64,000 nucleotides of DNA from contig JABFSH010000038.1 in NCBI GenBank assembly GCA_013140705.1, forward strand, positions 62,001-126,000. Direction: 5' to 3'. The notes under the pieces were generated by a model, which ran no database searches, was not told where the DNA came from, and saw only the letters and a program-made list of their open reading frames with translations. Both the position numbers and the translations under genes were made by a program. The stretch's first letter is position 1, and every line of letters begins with the position of its first letter. The stretch is from Methylococcaceae bacterium. GTDB taxonomy: Bacteria > Pseudomonadota > Gammaproteobacteria > Methylococcales > Methylomonadaceae. This document shows positions 43,660 through 53,305 of this stretch, one piece after another.

Positions 43660-46600
43660 TGCTGTCGCGCCTGACGTTCAGCCCGGTATTGCACTATCGT
43701 CAGATTGCGTAGCTGCGACTCACGGCCCTCAAGATTATGCACAAAACCGACGCTGGCCACATAAGGTTCGATAATATGGATTTTCTGCAGCGGCGTTACA
43801 ATCAACAATTGCAGATTAAGTTTTTTAAACAACTCCAGGCCAAAGCGCGCCGATTCGTCGGAGCCGCGTCCAAAAGCTTCGTCAATCACGACGAAACGGA
43901 AGCTGCGCGAGCGCACAGTGCCCCATTCCAATCCGAACTGGTACGCCAGACTTGCCGCCAAAACGGTGTAAGCCAGTTTCTCTTTTTGTCCACCGGATTT
44001 ACCTCCGGAATCAGTGTAGTGCTCGTACTCGCTATTATCTTCCTTCCAGCGCTCCGAAGCCGCAAATACAAACCAGTTGCGGACATCGGTGACTTTGCGC
44101 ATCCAGCGTTTATCCATTTCCGCCGTTCCGTCACGACCGCGAAAGCGGTCGATAATGGCTTTTACCTGCAAGAACTTGTTTTCGGCATATTGCTCCTGCT
44201 CGGAACCGGTCAGACTGCCTTCCGTGCAAGCGCGCAAATCCTGATGAAAATCACGCAATTCAATATCATTGTTGTTCTGGGCTTCCAATAAAATGTAGCG
44301 CCCCGGGTTATATTCAATATCGGCCAGTGATTGATTGATACGCTCGATCCGTTCATTGATTTGCTGGCGCTCGCGATTCAACTGCGATTGGAAATTGGCA
44401 ATTTCCCGGATTGTGTTCTCATTCAGTAAGGCTTTAAAGCGCTTTTCGAACTGCGGCAAATCGTCGGCCTGCAACTGCGCCAGCATGATTTTAAATTCCG
44501 GGCCGGATTCGATGCGGGCATCCACTTCGCGGGTTTCCCCCGGATAGTCACGCCGGTAATCCTGCATGTCCTTGATAATGCGCTCCTCCAGGCCTTTTAG
44601 GCGCCTGTCCTCGGCATCGATTTCTTTTTGCAGCCAGTCGCGCAGGTCTTGTTGCCTGTTATCACAGGATTCGACAGTTAACTGGTGATCGCCCAGTGCT
44701 TGCTGACGTATCGGTTCAAGTGTTTCAGGCGCAATCACTGGACCTTTCTCTTCAGCATCTTCTATTAACGACGTGCATTCATCCCGAAGTTTTTGGGCCT
44801 GGCTTTGCTTCAACTCGTTTTTGGATTTTTCGCCATTTTGTTCATAGAGATGCTGTTCGGTTTCGCTGATCATATCTTCAAGCGCGGTCAGTTGTTCATT
44901 CAGCTGTTTCAGCACATTTGACGCAGCTTCCAGCGCTTTCCTGTCCTGTTCCAACTGGGCGATTTGAACGGCCAAGGGTTGCCAGTTTAAATCATCGAAA
45001 TCGTTGAATGAATCCAGCCGGATCAACAACGTTTTCGTGTCATCAAGACGCGATTTCTCATTTTGCAGTCCGGCCATCCGATCAGCGATTATTTGCAACT
45101 CCCGTTCGATACCGGCGCTTTGCTGTTTTAACACGGCTATCTTGGCCTCGTTGCTCCAGCCCAGTACATAACGTCCACGGTCGTCGAGCCGGTGACGGTC
45201 GTCTTTTTCATGGCGTATGCCGCCCGCCTTGATCTGGCCGGAACGTGTGATCGCTTGCTGTTCCTTGCGGAATTGTTCGAGCGACTCACAGCAGGCGACA
45301 TCAAAGCGTTTATTCATTTCCTGTTCAAGCCATGAATAAAATTCACTGTCTGGCTTGATCGACACTTTATGCACCAGCGAATTCGGATGCAGTGCCTGGG
45401 CCTTTATGGCGGTCTGCACGCCAATACGGTAATAAACCAGTCTTCCACGCAACTGGGTAAGATCCACCCAATCGCTGACTGCCGAATAATGGCGTTCGGG
45501 CACCAATAACGACAATCCAAAATTATGCAATAAGCGCTCTATCGCACCTTCCCATGACGCCTCTTCTCTCCGGATTTGCAGCAACTCGCCTACAAATGGC
45601 ATGCCGTCTTCATGAGTGTCCAGCGCTTTACACAAAGCACTGCGAATTAAAATTTGCTCAGAATGGATATTGCTACGCCGCTGCTCCAGTGAATGGATCT
45701 CCTTCGCGCGTTTGCCGTGCTCGTCTTGTCGGGTTCTGAATGCGACCCCGGCTTCAGTCAGGCTGTTTTGTAATTCAGTTTCTCTGGCTCCGAATGAATC
45801 CATTTGCTGTGTTACTTGCTCGCGATTATCAAGAAAACCGTCCACAGCCGAAAACATCTCAAGCCCCAACTGATCGGCTAGCTGACGGTAATCTTCGGCT
45901 TTACTAAAGCGTTTGAGTTTCTGCTCGGATAATCCAGCAATGCTTTGTTTTAAATTTTCCAAACGATCGCCGCCATTTTCAGCAATCGCTCGCTTCAAGT
46001 TGTCCCGGTCGGCTTTTTGCTGGGCATAACGCTGTTTGAACTGTTCGATACGCGCCTGTATCCTTTGTTGTTCGTCCCGTAGAAGACTAAGCCGCTTGCC
46101 CAGTAACTCGGCTTTCATACCGGCAAAATAGCCTCGCAAACCTTCCCGGCATACTCGCCAATGTTCACGCTGAGTCGATACTCTGGCGTGTTTATCGAGA
46201 TTTTGTATCAGCGGCGTTAAAATAGCTACCTGCCGTTTTGCTTTTAAAACAGCATCGTGGGCACGGTTCAAATCGTCAAAATGCAGGATTAAGGCATCAA
46301 TTCGCGGATTAATGTCGTACGCTTCCAGCATGTGGTCGCGTACGAATTCGGTCAAATTGCCGACCGACTTCATCGACACGGTTTGATGAAACAACTCCAG
46401 GGCCTGCTCGTTGTCAATACCGAAACGGCGGCGAAATGCTGCGCAATACGGCGGAAAACTATCGAATGGCGGCTCGACCTGCAACAGCGACTTCAACTGC
46501 TTTTTCAACTGATTAATATCAGTACCGAAATTGGCAAAATGTTCCAAAATGGCCAGCTTGCGGTCTGCAACAATATAAAACCGTGACGGTTGACCCGCCG

Positions 46601-47027
46601 CTTCTTTTTGCCAGAAAACCTGGGCCAGTGTCACCCATTGATCGTAACCTTCGTTATAAAATACACCCAGAATGACGGAATACTGATTTAGATCGCGTAA
46701 TGCCACAGGTTTTGCCGCGTGCCCTTCATCACTGCGTTCAGATTTGTAATAACCCAGCACATAGGAGCGCAACGAACGCTCCTTGTTGTCGGCGCCGGCC
46801 GCTTTGTTATAGGCAATGCGATGCGACGGTACCAGCAAGGTGGTCACCGCATCCACTAAAGTCGATTTACCGGAACCGATGTCGCCGGTCAGCAGTGAGT
46901 TTTGACCATTCAAGCCGAGTGTCCAGACGTGCTGGTGGAACGTGCCCCAGTTATAAACTTCCAAACTATGGAGGCGAAAACCGGTTAGCGTATCGTCGAT
47001 AGTGAAATCAAATAATTGTTCCTGCAT
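43656..47027 (-). CDS. jetC: JetC, SMC/MukB-like ATPase of Wadjet type I
   Basis: A 1123-residue SMC-like ATPase. The N-terminal head has EVYNWGTFHQHVW and Walker A GDIGSGKSTLVDA (48-60). The middle has two long coiled-coil blocks (about 280-480 and 640-900) around a hinge-like region. The C-terminal head has signature SGGKSGGQKEKLAYTVLAAS and Walker B FVVIDEAFGRGSDE. JetC drives DNA loop extrusion to recognise small circular DNA. It overlaps jetB by one base and jetD by four. Confidence 0.95.
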   Translation of the reverse strand: MQEQLFDFTIDDTLTGFRLHSLEVYNWGTFHQHVWTLGLNGQNSLLTGDIGSGKSTLVDAVTTLLVPSHRIAYNKAAGADNKERSLRSYVLGYYKSERSDEGHAAKPVALRDLNQYSVILGVFYNEGYDQWVTLAQVFWQKEAAGQPSRFYIVADRKLAILEHFANFGTDINQLKKQLKSLLQVEPPFDSFPPYCAAFRRRFGIDNEQALELFHQTVSMKSVGNLTEFVRDHMLEAYDINPRIDALILHFDDLNRAHDAVLKAKRQVAILTPLIQNLDKHARVSTQREHWRVCREGLRGYFAGMKAELLGKRLSLLRDEQQRIQARIEQFKQRYAQQKADRDNLKRAIAENGGDRLENLKQSIAGLSEQKLKRFSKAEDYRQLADQLGLEMFSAVDGFLDNREQVTQQMDSFGARETELQNSLTEAGVAFRTRQDEHGKRAKEIHSLEQRRSNIHSEQILIRSALCKALDTHEDGMPFVGELLQIRREEASWEGAIERLLHNFGLSLLVPERHYSAVSDWVDLTQLRGRLVYYRIGVQTAIKAQALHPNSLVHKVSIKPDSEFYSWLEQEMNKRFDVACCESLEQFRKEQQAITRSGQIKAGGIRHEKDDRHRLDDRGRYVLGWSNEAKIAVLKQQSAGIERELQIIADRMAGLQNEKSRLDDTKTLLIRLDSFNDFDDLNWQPLAVQIAQLEQDRKALEAASNVLKQLNEQLTALEDMISETEQHLYEQNGEKSKNELKQSQAQKLRDECTSLIEDAEEKGPVIAPETLEPIRQQALGDHQLTVESCDNRQQDLRDWLQKEIDAEDRRLKGLEERIIKDMQDYRRDYPGETREVDARIESGPEFKIMLAQLQADDLPQFEKRFKALLNENTIREIANFQSQLNRERQQINERIERINQSLADIEYNPGRYILLEAQNNNDIELRDFHQDLRACTEGSLTGSEQEQYAENKFLQVKAIIDRFRGRDGTAEMDKRWMRKVTDVRNWFVFAASERWKEDNSEYEHYTDSGGKSGGQKEKLAYTVLAASLAYQFGLEWGTVRSRSFRFVVIDEAFGRGSDESARFGLELFKKLNLQLLIVTPLQKIHIIEPYVASVGFVHNLEGRESQLRNLTIVQYRAERQARQQ

Positions 47028-47623
47028 TATTCCTCTATCTCGCCATCGGTTCGGTTATGGCTACCATAAATCTGCAAGCGTTGATCGAATTCATTAAGCC
47101 ATTGCGCATCAATGAAGGCTTTGAGAATGCGTCGAATTTCAATTTTCTGGGGTTCGTTCCGCAACCGGCGGGCAAATCCCAGTTCGATCACTTTATTGAT
47201 ATGAGCATCAATCTGGTCTACCAATCGCGCTTCATTCGCACCGACAGGCAAAAAAATTCGCACGAGTTCGACGATGTCGTCACGACCCAAAATCAGCCGG
47301 TCTTCACTGCTGCCGGCATCATGCTCAGCCAACTTTCGGCGCAACAGTGCCAGCAGCAAACTGACGGGGTATGACAATTGGCGCTTCGGCACCAAACGGG
47401 GTCCAACGGCATCACCATCGCTGCTTTCGCGGTTTTGTAACCAGGCAAAGCCTTCATCTTCAGATAAAGCCAGTTGCAAACCCATGACGCCGACATAATC
47501 CCGAATCCGTGCTTGAAAAGTCAGCAGGTGTTGCCAAAGTACAGGATTATCGTCAGCATAGACAACACCTTTCATCAAGGTGATCAGTACGAGGGGCAAT
47601 TGATTGTCGTTAGTTTGATCCAT
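47027..47623 (-). CDS. jetB: JetB, DUF4194 kleisin-interacting subunit of Wadjet type I
   Basis: A 198-residue DUF4194 protein (MukE-like). I start it at ATG 47623 (MDQTNDNQLPLVLITL), overlapping the end of jetA by 14 bases; the longer in-frame version lies inside jetA and lacks family similarity. Motifs include YVGVMGLQLALSEDEGFAWL and RQLSYPVSLLLALLRRKL, with a winged-helix-like VDQIDAHINKVIELGFARRL. It links the JetA kleisin to the JetC motor. Confidence 0.92.
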   Translation of the reverse strand: MDQTNDNQLPLVLITLMKGVVYADDNPVLWQHLLTFQARIRDYVGVMGLQLALSEDEGFAWLQNRESSDGDAVGPRLVPKRQLSYPVSLLLALLRRKLAEHDAGSSEDRLILGRDDIVELVRIFLPVGANEARLVDQIDAHINKVIELGFARRLRNEPQKIEIRRILKAFIDAQWLNEFDQRLQIYGSHNRTDGEIEE

Positions 47624-49070
47624 GCTCACTTCGATTGAAAATGATACGCGGCAATGTCGCATTACGCACAATGCCGCGTTTGTCCTGCCATTGCAATTGT
47701 TCCTGGTGTACTTCATCAAAGACAGTGTGGCGATCGGTTCCGGCTATGGATAAATAGGCCACCAGTTCCGCCAAGCCTTCGGCCAACGGATGTGCTGCTA
47801 TTACTTCACGCAGCGTCACCTGACTGTGTTGTTGTAACTGCTTGTGAATGTTGGCCTGAAGTTGCTCCTTGTCGATAAATACCTGATCAAAAAGCGACTG
47901 GGCATTGATATTGACTTGGTCTGCAACCATTACCTCAGCATGGATGGCAGCTTTTACAGGTGGATTATAAAGGGGCCTCTCCATAGGTAATTGCAGCGAC
48001 GGCGCCGATGCGTCCACTGTCATAAAATCACCGGCCGGAAAATCGTCCTTGACCGCCAATGCTCTCGCCGCGATGCCATCGAGTAATTGCATGATACGTT
48101 TGTTTTCCAGATAGGCCTGGTCATCCAGATAGCGCCGCAATTGCTGCGAAAGTTTGGCAACTGTACGCTGTGTGTGTTCGCCGGCTTCCAGCCAGTCGAA
48201 ATGAATGCGCTTCAATCGACGATCCGGCGTTAACTCAGTGACGGCGTTTAAGGCAAAAACCTTATCTAGTAGATCGGTCAATTCTTCCTGACTTTCGGGG
48301 GACATCAAAAAATCCCAAAAAGCGCGGAAACTGCGGCCCTGGTCAGAATCGGCAATCGCATCCCGATCGCCAAATATTTTAGCCAGCAATTCACCTTTGC
48401 GGCCATCCCAGGTGGCAATCTGCTCGCGCACCTGCCGATCCAGCTCACGAAAATTTTGTTCCACGGACCTAAAATCGCCTAACAACTCCCGTGCCGTGCT
48501 ATTAATTTGAATAAATCGGTCTTTTAAGGCGGTATCGTCCATCAGATGAAGTTCGCCCGCACGCAATCTTGCAATTTCGGTATCGAGCACCGCTTTACGC
48601 TTTTCCAGCTCAGAAATACGCGCGTCCTTATCTGTTTCGGCTCCGGCTACCATCTGTTTGAGCAATTCAAACACCATGAGTAAACGCGACTCAGTGCCTA
48701 TAAAGTTCCGTTCGCTTAAATTATCTAGCCAGCTCAGGGCTTTTTCTGTCGCGGGAGTAAGATCATAATGCGGTTCATCAGAACCGTGCGGATAGAATTT
48801 TCGCAGCCAACCTTTGTCGTTTTGCGCCCAGTCGTCAAGATAAGCCCGCCCGCTGCGAGGAAATGCATCGCCGTCTCCGTTTTCGCGCAACTGGTATAAA
48901 CTATCTTCCAGTTTGGAAACCAGATCCGCCTGACTCATGACCCGAACATTGGGTTGAATAAATACTCGGTCAAGAAAACTTGCTATCAATGGCGCATGAT
49001 CGGCTATTAACACTCGCCAGGCCGGATGAGTTTTTCGCAGTTGGTTGAGGGTTAGATATTCAAGAGTCAT
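47610..49070 (-). CDS. jetA: JetA, DUF3375 kleisin-like subunit of Wadjet type I
   Basis: A 486-residue DUF3375 protein. Family features include the start LTLNQLRKTHPAWRVLIADHAPLIASFLDRVF, LEDSLYQLRENGDG, RSGRAYLDDWAQNDKGWLRKFY and a central coiled coil around residues 165-230. JetA acts as the kleisin (MukF-like) that closes the motor ring. It is the first gene of jetABCD; the promoter must lie in 49071-49454. The complete operon, with all four subunits of normal length, should be functional against plasmid transformation. Confidence 0.94.
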   Translation of the reverse strand: MTLEYLTLNQLRKTHPAWRVLIADHAPLIASFLDRVFIQPNVRVMSQADLVSKLEDSLYQLRENGDGDAFPRSGRAYLDDWAQNDKGWLRKFYPHGSDEPHYDLTPATEKALSWLDNLSERNFIGTESRLLMVFELLKQMVAGAETDKDARISELEKRKAVLDTEIARLRAGELHLMDDTALKDRFIQINSTARELLGDFRSVEQNFRELDRQVREQIATWDGRKGELLAKIFGDRDAIADSDQGRSFRAFWDFLMSPESQEELTDLLDKVFALNAVTELTPDRRLKRIHFDWLEAGEHTQRTVAKLSQQLRRYLDDQAYLENKRIMQLLDGIAARALAVKDDFPAGDFMTVDASAPSLQLPMERPLYNPPVKAAIHAEVMVADQVNINAQSLFDQVFIDKEQLQANIHKQLQQHSQVTLREVIAAHPLAEGLAELVAYLSIAGTDRHTVFDEVHQEQLQWQDKRGIVRNATLPRIIFNRSEHGSN

Positions 49071-49454
49071 CGAATAGTCGACTAAAGTGCAAAATTTTAG
49101 CTTGCTTGGCCCAATGGATTAATGACAAAAAAAGCTGGGGGGATAAAAAAAGCCAATTCTAAGTATTGCGCAGTCATATTTTGGTGAATAACGTCGTCGA
49201 TAAACCGAGTTCGGTTATATGATTTAGTATGACCGAAAGGAACGACCTTTAAAAGATTATTATTTCATGTTGCCCGCAAATCGTTGGCAATTCATCCAAT
49301 TATAACTTTTTCTTAGATAGAACAACTTGCGGCATGCCGGCTAACAATTCAGTGGTAGATAACAATATTTATTGACTTAGACACTTTATATTGATATGAA
49401 TGGTTACAGTTGCTAGTACCAATAATAATTAAAAACTCACTATAAGGGGGACGC
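49071..49454. promoter_or_regulatory. Divergent region between jetA and the coiled-coil gene
   Basis: About 384 AT-rich bases holding promoters for both directions. Plus-strand elements TTGACT (49372-49377) and TATGAA (49395-49400) are 17 bases apart, a fair sigma-70 promoter for the gene at 49455, followed by ribosome site AAGGGGG. No minus-strand promoter is obvious. Confidence 0.5.
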
Positions 49455-50270
49455 ATGCAATTCACTGAAAATGCCACACCGAGCGACTTGTTGGCTGAAA
49501 TCACTCGCCTGGAGGATCAGATTTCCAAACTCTCGCTGCAATTGGACACCAACCATGAAACCATCGAATTGTTGCGACAAGCATTGGTAGATCGGGAATC
49601 TCGAATTCATGTACTGGAATCCAATCTGGTCATGACACCAAAGTTTCTGTTGCAAACAACGCTGACCAACATTGTTCGCGTTAAGAACGACATCAAAGAC
49701 GGCATCGATACAAAAATTATAAATCCCGTTTTAGCTCAAATTCGGCAACAACTGGAACTCGTCGAACGCCTCATCGACGAAGCACGGCTTTTCCTGAGCC
49801 AATCAAAACAAATTATTTATAAAAATATCCATACGGCGCTGGAATTCGCGCATAAAAGCCCGGATCAAGCACGCATCTATTTCGAAAAAACCATAGTTGA
49901 ACCTATCCTGTCACTTGTGCATCGAGTGATTGAAAGCAGTAACCGACACCTGCAGGCTGCACGAATCTTTGTCGACAGGAAACTTATTTCACCGTCCCGA
50001 TCAATCTATGATCAAGCTGTTGACGCGCTGTTAGCACTGCCAACACAAAGTCAGGTCATCTTTCAAATACAGTTTCTTGAACCAACTCAGCAAACCATTA
50101 ACAGGTTAATCGAGCTAAACCGCCAACTGTTCGACGACTCAATGATCGCACTGAAAAATCTGTTGTTGCAACTAAAGCATATGATTGAGCAAGGACTCGC
50201 CGCTCTGGCTGACTACATTAAAAAATCGCAGTTTTGGGATGGCAAGCGCCCGGTTCAGGCCATGGCTTAA
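49455..50270 (+). CDS. Predicted coiled-coil protein of unknown function
   Basis: A 271-residue, nearly all-helical protein. Residues 10-60 form a strong coiled coil (LLAEITRLEDQISKLSLQLD then ELLRQALVDRESRIHVLE). The rest is amphipathic helices with regular spacing (for example NPVLAQIRQQLELVERLIDEA). No signal peptide or membrane segment. I do not recognise the family. It has a good promoter and ribosome site, so it is probably expressed. It is divergent from Wadjet but separated by a 384-base regulatory gap, so no functional link is claimed. Confidence 0.6.
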   Translation: MQFTENATPSDLLAEITRLEDQISKLSLQLDTNHETIELLRQALVDRESRIHVLESNLVMTPKFLLQTTLTNIVRVKNDIKDGIDTKIINPVLAQIRQQLELVERLIDEARLFLSQSKQIIYKNIHTALEFAHKSPDQARIYFEKTIVEPILSLVHRVIESSNRHLQAARIFVDRKLISPSRSIYDQAVDALLALPTQSQVIFQIQFLEPTQQTINRLIELNRQLFDDSMIALKNLLLQLKHMIEQGLAALADYIKKSQFWDGKRPVQAMA

Positions 50271-50296
50271 GTATTTTGACCGAATATCATTCTCGA

Positions 50297-50321
50297 AACA
50301 TTCGCTCTAAGCGCGAATGTT
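50297..50321. terminator. Hairpin after the coiled-coil gene
   Basis: Perfect nine-base arms AACATTCGC and GCGAATGTT around seven bases, 27 bases past the stop at 50270; no T-tract. It separates two convergent genes. Confidence 0.5.
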
Positions 50322-50381
50322 GAAGACTGATATCCTCAATGCCCTATGATGGCATAGCCGACTGCTAAAATTGTAACGAAG

Positions 50382-51719
50382 CTATTCTTCATCCTGCAGG
50401 TAGGTCTTTTCCTGGTAATGCCGACTATGCAAAAAAAAGCCCACGGCTGTCACCAACATCAGTCCCGTGAAAAACCAGAAATAGCTGGCTCCTTCAAGCC
50501 GGTTGGAGCCATCCGGGTTTTCAATAAGAAAATTCACCGCGCTGGTAAACAGATTGCCTAACGCGACGGCTGCCATATAAAGTGACATGACAAACGATTT
50601 CATCACCTTTGGTGCCTGCGTATATGAAAACTCCAGACACGTAATCGACACCATCACCTCGGCCGATGTCAATAACAGATAAGCCAGTACTTGCCAGCCA
50701 ATGCCGGGATGAAAACCGGCATCAATCCGCATCTGAATGCCTGCTATCAAGGCAAAGGATAAAACGGTAATAAACAGACCAATGGCTATTTTATTCAGAT
50801 AGCCCAGGGGAATCCATTTAGCCAGCGCCGGGTACAGATACCGATAAAACAAAGGTGTCAGTAGAATAATCAATAATGGATTCGCGGCCTGAATTTGCGA
50901 AGGCAAAATCTCGATTCCCCACATTTGTCTATCCATTTGTTGTGCTTGTAAAACCCAGGATGAACCATTCTGATCAAACAGGGCCCAAAACATCGCTATG
51001 AATAGATAAATCCCGCTTAATCGGCCCAGACAACGTAAACCCTCTCCGCTCAGAGCTTCACTGACAAAATTCATACCGGCGGCAGGAATGTGTGCAAACC
51101 GGTAACGTCCTGACCAGAATATGATAGTCGCCAGCAACATCAAGACACCCGGCACCAAAAATGCGATCGATGACCCGTAGGTTTTGAGTAACCACGGCAC
51201 CCATAACATGGCGATAAAGGCGCCGAGGTTAACGGACAAATAAAACCAGCTGAATACCTTACTCAGCCAATGCTGATTGCTGACGCCAAACTGATCGCCG
51301 ACATGGGCTGACACGCACGGTTTAATGCCACCGGCACCCAAGGCAATCAATGCCTGGCCAACTAATAATCCGGATCGAGTGTCGTCCAGTGCCAGACTAA
51401 AATGCCCCAGGCAATATACCATCGACAGCAAAATGATGGTCCGGTATTTCCCCAAAAAGCCATCGGCCAGTAGTGCGCCAAAAAATGGAGTGAAATAAGT
51501 AATCGAGACAAACAGATGGAAATAGGCTTTGGCTTCATTCTCTGACATCGGCGCTAACTGACCGCCGGCATTCATCAGATACTGCGTCATAAACACGACC
51601 AATATCGCCCGCATGCCGTAATAGCTAAAACGCTCTGCGAATTCATTACCGATTATAAAGGGAATACCGGCGGGAATTTCTGCCGTGGAATGGGGTGAAG
51701 TTCGGTATGCTGTTTTCAA
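50382..51719 (-). CDS. POT-family proton-coupled oligopeptide transporter
   Basis: A 445-residue major-facilitator protein with the POT N-terminal signature FAERFSYYGMRAILVVFMTQYL, the second motif GALLADGFLGKYRTI, and GAGGIKPCVSAHVGDQF. About 12-14 transmembrane segments. The start is a TTG with AGGAG nine bases upstream, reading MKTAYRTS. It imports di- or tripeptides with protons. It lies downstream of the oxoamine synthase-like gene on the same strand (75-base gap), possibly co-transcribed. Confidence 0.88.
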   Translation of the reverse strand: MKTAYRTSPHSTAEIPAGIPFIIGNEFAERFSYYGMRAILVVFMTQYLMNAGGQLAPMSENEAKAYFHLFVSITYFTPFFGALLADGFLGKYRTIILLSMVYCLGHFSLALDDTRSGLLVGQALIALGAGGIKPCVSAHVGDQFGVSNQHWLSKVFSWFYLSVNLGAFIAMLWVPWLLKTYGSSIAFLVPGVLMLLATIIFWSGRYRFAHIPAAGMNFVSEALSGEGLRCLGRLSGIYLFIAMFWALFDQNGSSWVLQAQQMDRQMWGIEILPSQIQAANPLLIILLTPLFYRYLYPALAKWIPLGYLNKIAIGLFITVLSFALIAGIQMRIDAGFHPGIGWQVLAYLLLTSAEVMVSITCLEFSYTQAPKVMKSFVMSLYMAAVALGNLFTSAVNFLIENPDGSNRLEGASYFWFFTGLMLVTAVGFFLHSRHYQEKTYLQDEE

Positions 51720-51794
51720 AATATAGCTCCTGGATTCATGTTGCGCAATTCATACATAGATTCTACGCAAAATGATCATTTCAGTCCGTGTAAA

Positions 51795-53039
51795 TTAGGA
51801 GAACGCTTTGAGTAATGATTTCTTTTCCGTTTTAGTTTCCATTACTCTCGGCAGATTGCGGGCGATGGCCCTAATCAGATTGCGAATATCATCGGCCGAA
51901 AGATGCCGTGTCAAGGTAAATCGTATACCCGATTTTCGTCGCGATACAGCCGGGTAAACCGCGTGATTCGTATAAAAGCCGTCTTCCAGCAGATACTTGG
52001 CCATATCGCCAGCCACATGAGGCAATCCCAATTTGATATTAAAAATGGGCGACTGTGAGATACAAGCAGCCGGCAACCCATAGGCTTTTATCAACGCATT
52101 ACACAAGGCAATACGTTCCTGCAACTCGCGTTGCAATCCCGTAATTTCGGGAGACAAGTGAATACGGGCCGATGCGAGCGCTGCGCCAATCATCGGCGGC
52201 TGAAGAGGGCCAGAAAAAATCATCGGACCACCGCAGTTTTTAACTTGCCGGTGCATCCGTTCATCTGGAAAAACAAGCGCACCACCTGCGGCCGAGAATG
52301 ACTTGCACAGTGACGTCGCTACAACCATACGGTCCTGAATAGGCAGACGATCAAGTACATAGCCACGCCCGTTTTTACCCATCCAGCTCATACCATGGGC
52401 ATCATCAATATACAGATGGAACTGCTCATAACGATTTAACAACACACCCAGTTCTTTGACAGGCGCCATATCACCAAACATGCTATAGACACCATCGGCC
52501 AGATACCAGACATGGCGATACTGCTTGCTGAGGGCGATAATGCGTTCTTCAAGCAATTCCAGGTTATTATGAACCAGTCTTTCGACCGGTACGCCCTCCA
52601 CCTGCACTAACTTAGCAGCAGTCTGGACACTGTTGTGCGCCATCTGATCAACAATGATGGCATCACCCGTTTGAATCAGTATGGGCAAGGCTGCGATATG
52701 CCCTAAAGTTGTGGTCGGCGTAACCAGAACCTTGCCTTCAAAAAGCTCGTCAAGCCGGGTTTCCAATTCGGCATAGGGCGTTGCTGACAGATAGGCTCTC
52801 GATAACGCAAATTGGGAACCATAGCAATTGACTGCATCAATTACACCTTGCTTGAGCCTTGCATCCAGCTCCAAGCCCAAATAACTGCACAATGCAAAAT
52901 TCAGCACCTGCTTGCCGTTTAAACTAATGGTTCGACCATTGTAAGTTGAGTCTTCCGTTGTTCCTTGAACCAATCCCTGACTCAGACCCATATTGATTAT
53001 CCCGTCAATAGTCGATGTCCAATTTGATTGAGGTTGCAT
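51795..53039 (-). CDS. Alpha-oxoamine synthase-like PLP enzyme (BioF/KBL family)
   Basis: A 414-residue fold-type I PLP enzyme. Motifs: NFALCSYLGLELDARL near 47-62, YIDDAHGMSWMG (PLP-binding Asp and the following His) and SLCKSFSAAGG with the Schiff-base lysine. This is the pattern of 8-amino-7-oxononanoate synthase, 2-amino-3-ketobutyrate ligase and serine palmitoyltransferase. No other biotin genes are nearby, so bioF is not asserted; a role in making a specialised lipid or amino-ketone is possible. Full length and intact. Confidence 0.75.
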   Translation of the reverse strand: MQPQSNWTSTIDGIINMGLSQGLVQGTTEDSTYNGRTISLNGKQVLNFALCSYLGLELDARLKQGVIDAVNCYGSQFALSRAYLSATPYAELETRLDELFEGKVLVTPTTTLGHIAALPILIQTGDAIIVDQMAHNSVQTAAKLVQVEGVPVERLVHNNLELLEERIIALSKQYRHVWYLADGVYSMFGDMAPVKELGVLLNRYEQFHLYIDDAHGMSWMGKNGRGYVLDRLPIQDRMVVATSLCKSFSAAGGALVFPDERMHRQVKNCGGPMIFSGPLQPPMIGAALASARIHLSPEITGLQRELQERIALCNALIKAYGLPAACISQSPIFNIKLGLPHVAGDMAKYLLEDGFYTNHAVYPAVSRRKSGIRFTLTRHLSADDIRNLIRAIARNLPRVMETKTEKKSLLKAFS

Positions 53040-53305
53040 AAGATTCTTAAATTGACAGGCGAATAGTAAAATAACTGACCTTACGATATCGTCTGAAACT
53101 TAAGTAATACTTACACTAATCCGACTCACCTTATTCAACGGCTACTTAATTTATCAAAAGAAAAAAGCCCTTCACGCAAAATTTTCTGCCCCTGCTTGCT
53201 GACATTTACCCACTGACCAGCCTTAAAACATTGACTTTTCCATAGCGTCGATTCGATAATGGTTTCGCACGCATTTCCATTAATAATTCAATAAAGGAAA
53301 CCAAA
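53040..53305. other. Divergent region before the MOSC gene
   Basis: About 266 AT-rich bases carrying the promoters of two divergent genes; AAAGGAAACC is the ribosome site of the MOSC gene. No other feature seen. Confidence 0.35.

Noticed and set aside
47624-47719. Longer N-terminus for JetB
   Set aside because: It lies entirely inside jetA and does not look like DUF4194; ATG 47623 fits better.
51795-53039. Calling the PLP enzyme BioF
   Set aside because: No biotin genes are nearby and the motifs are common to all alpha-oxoamine synthases, so only the family is stated.
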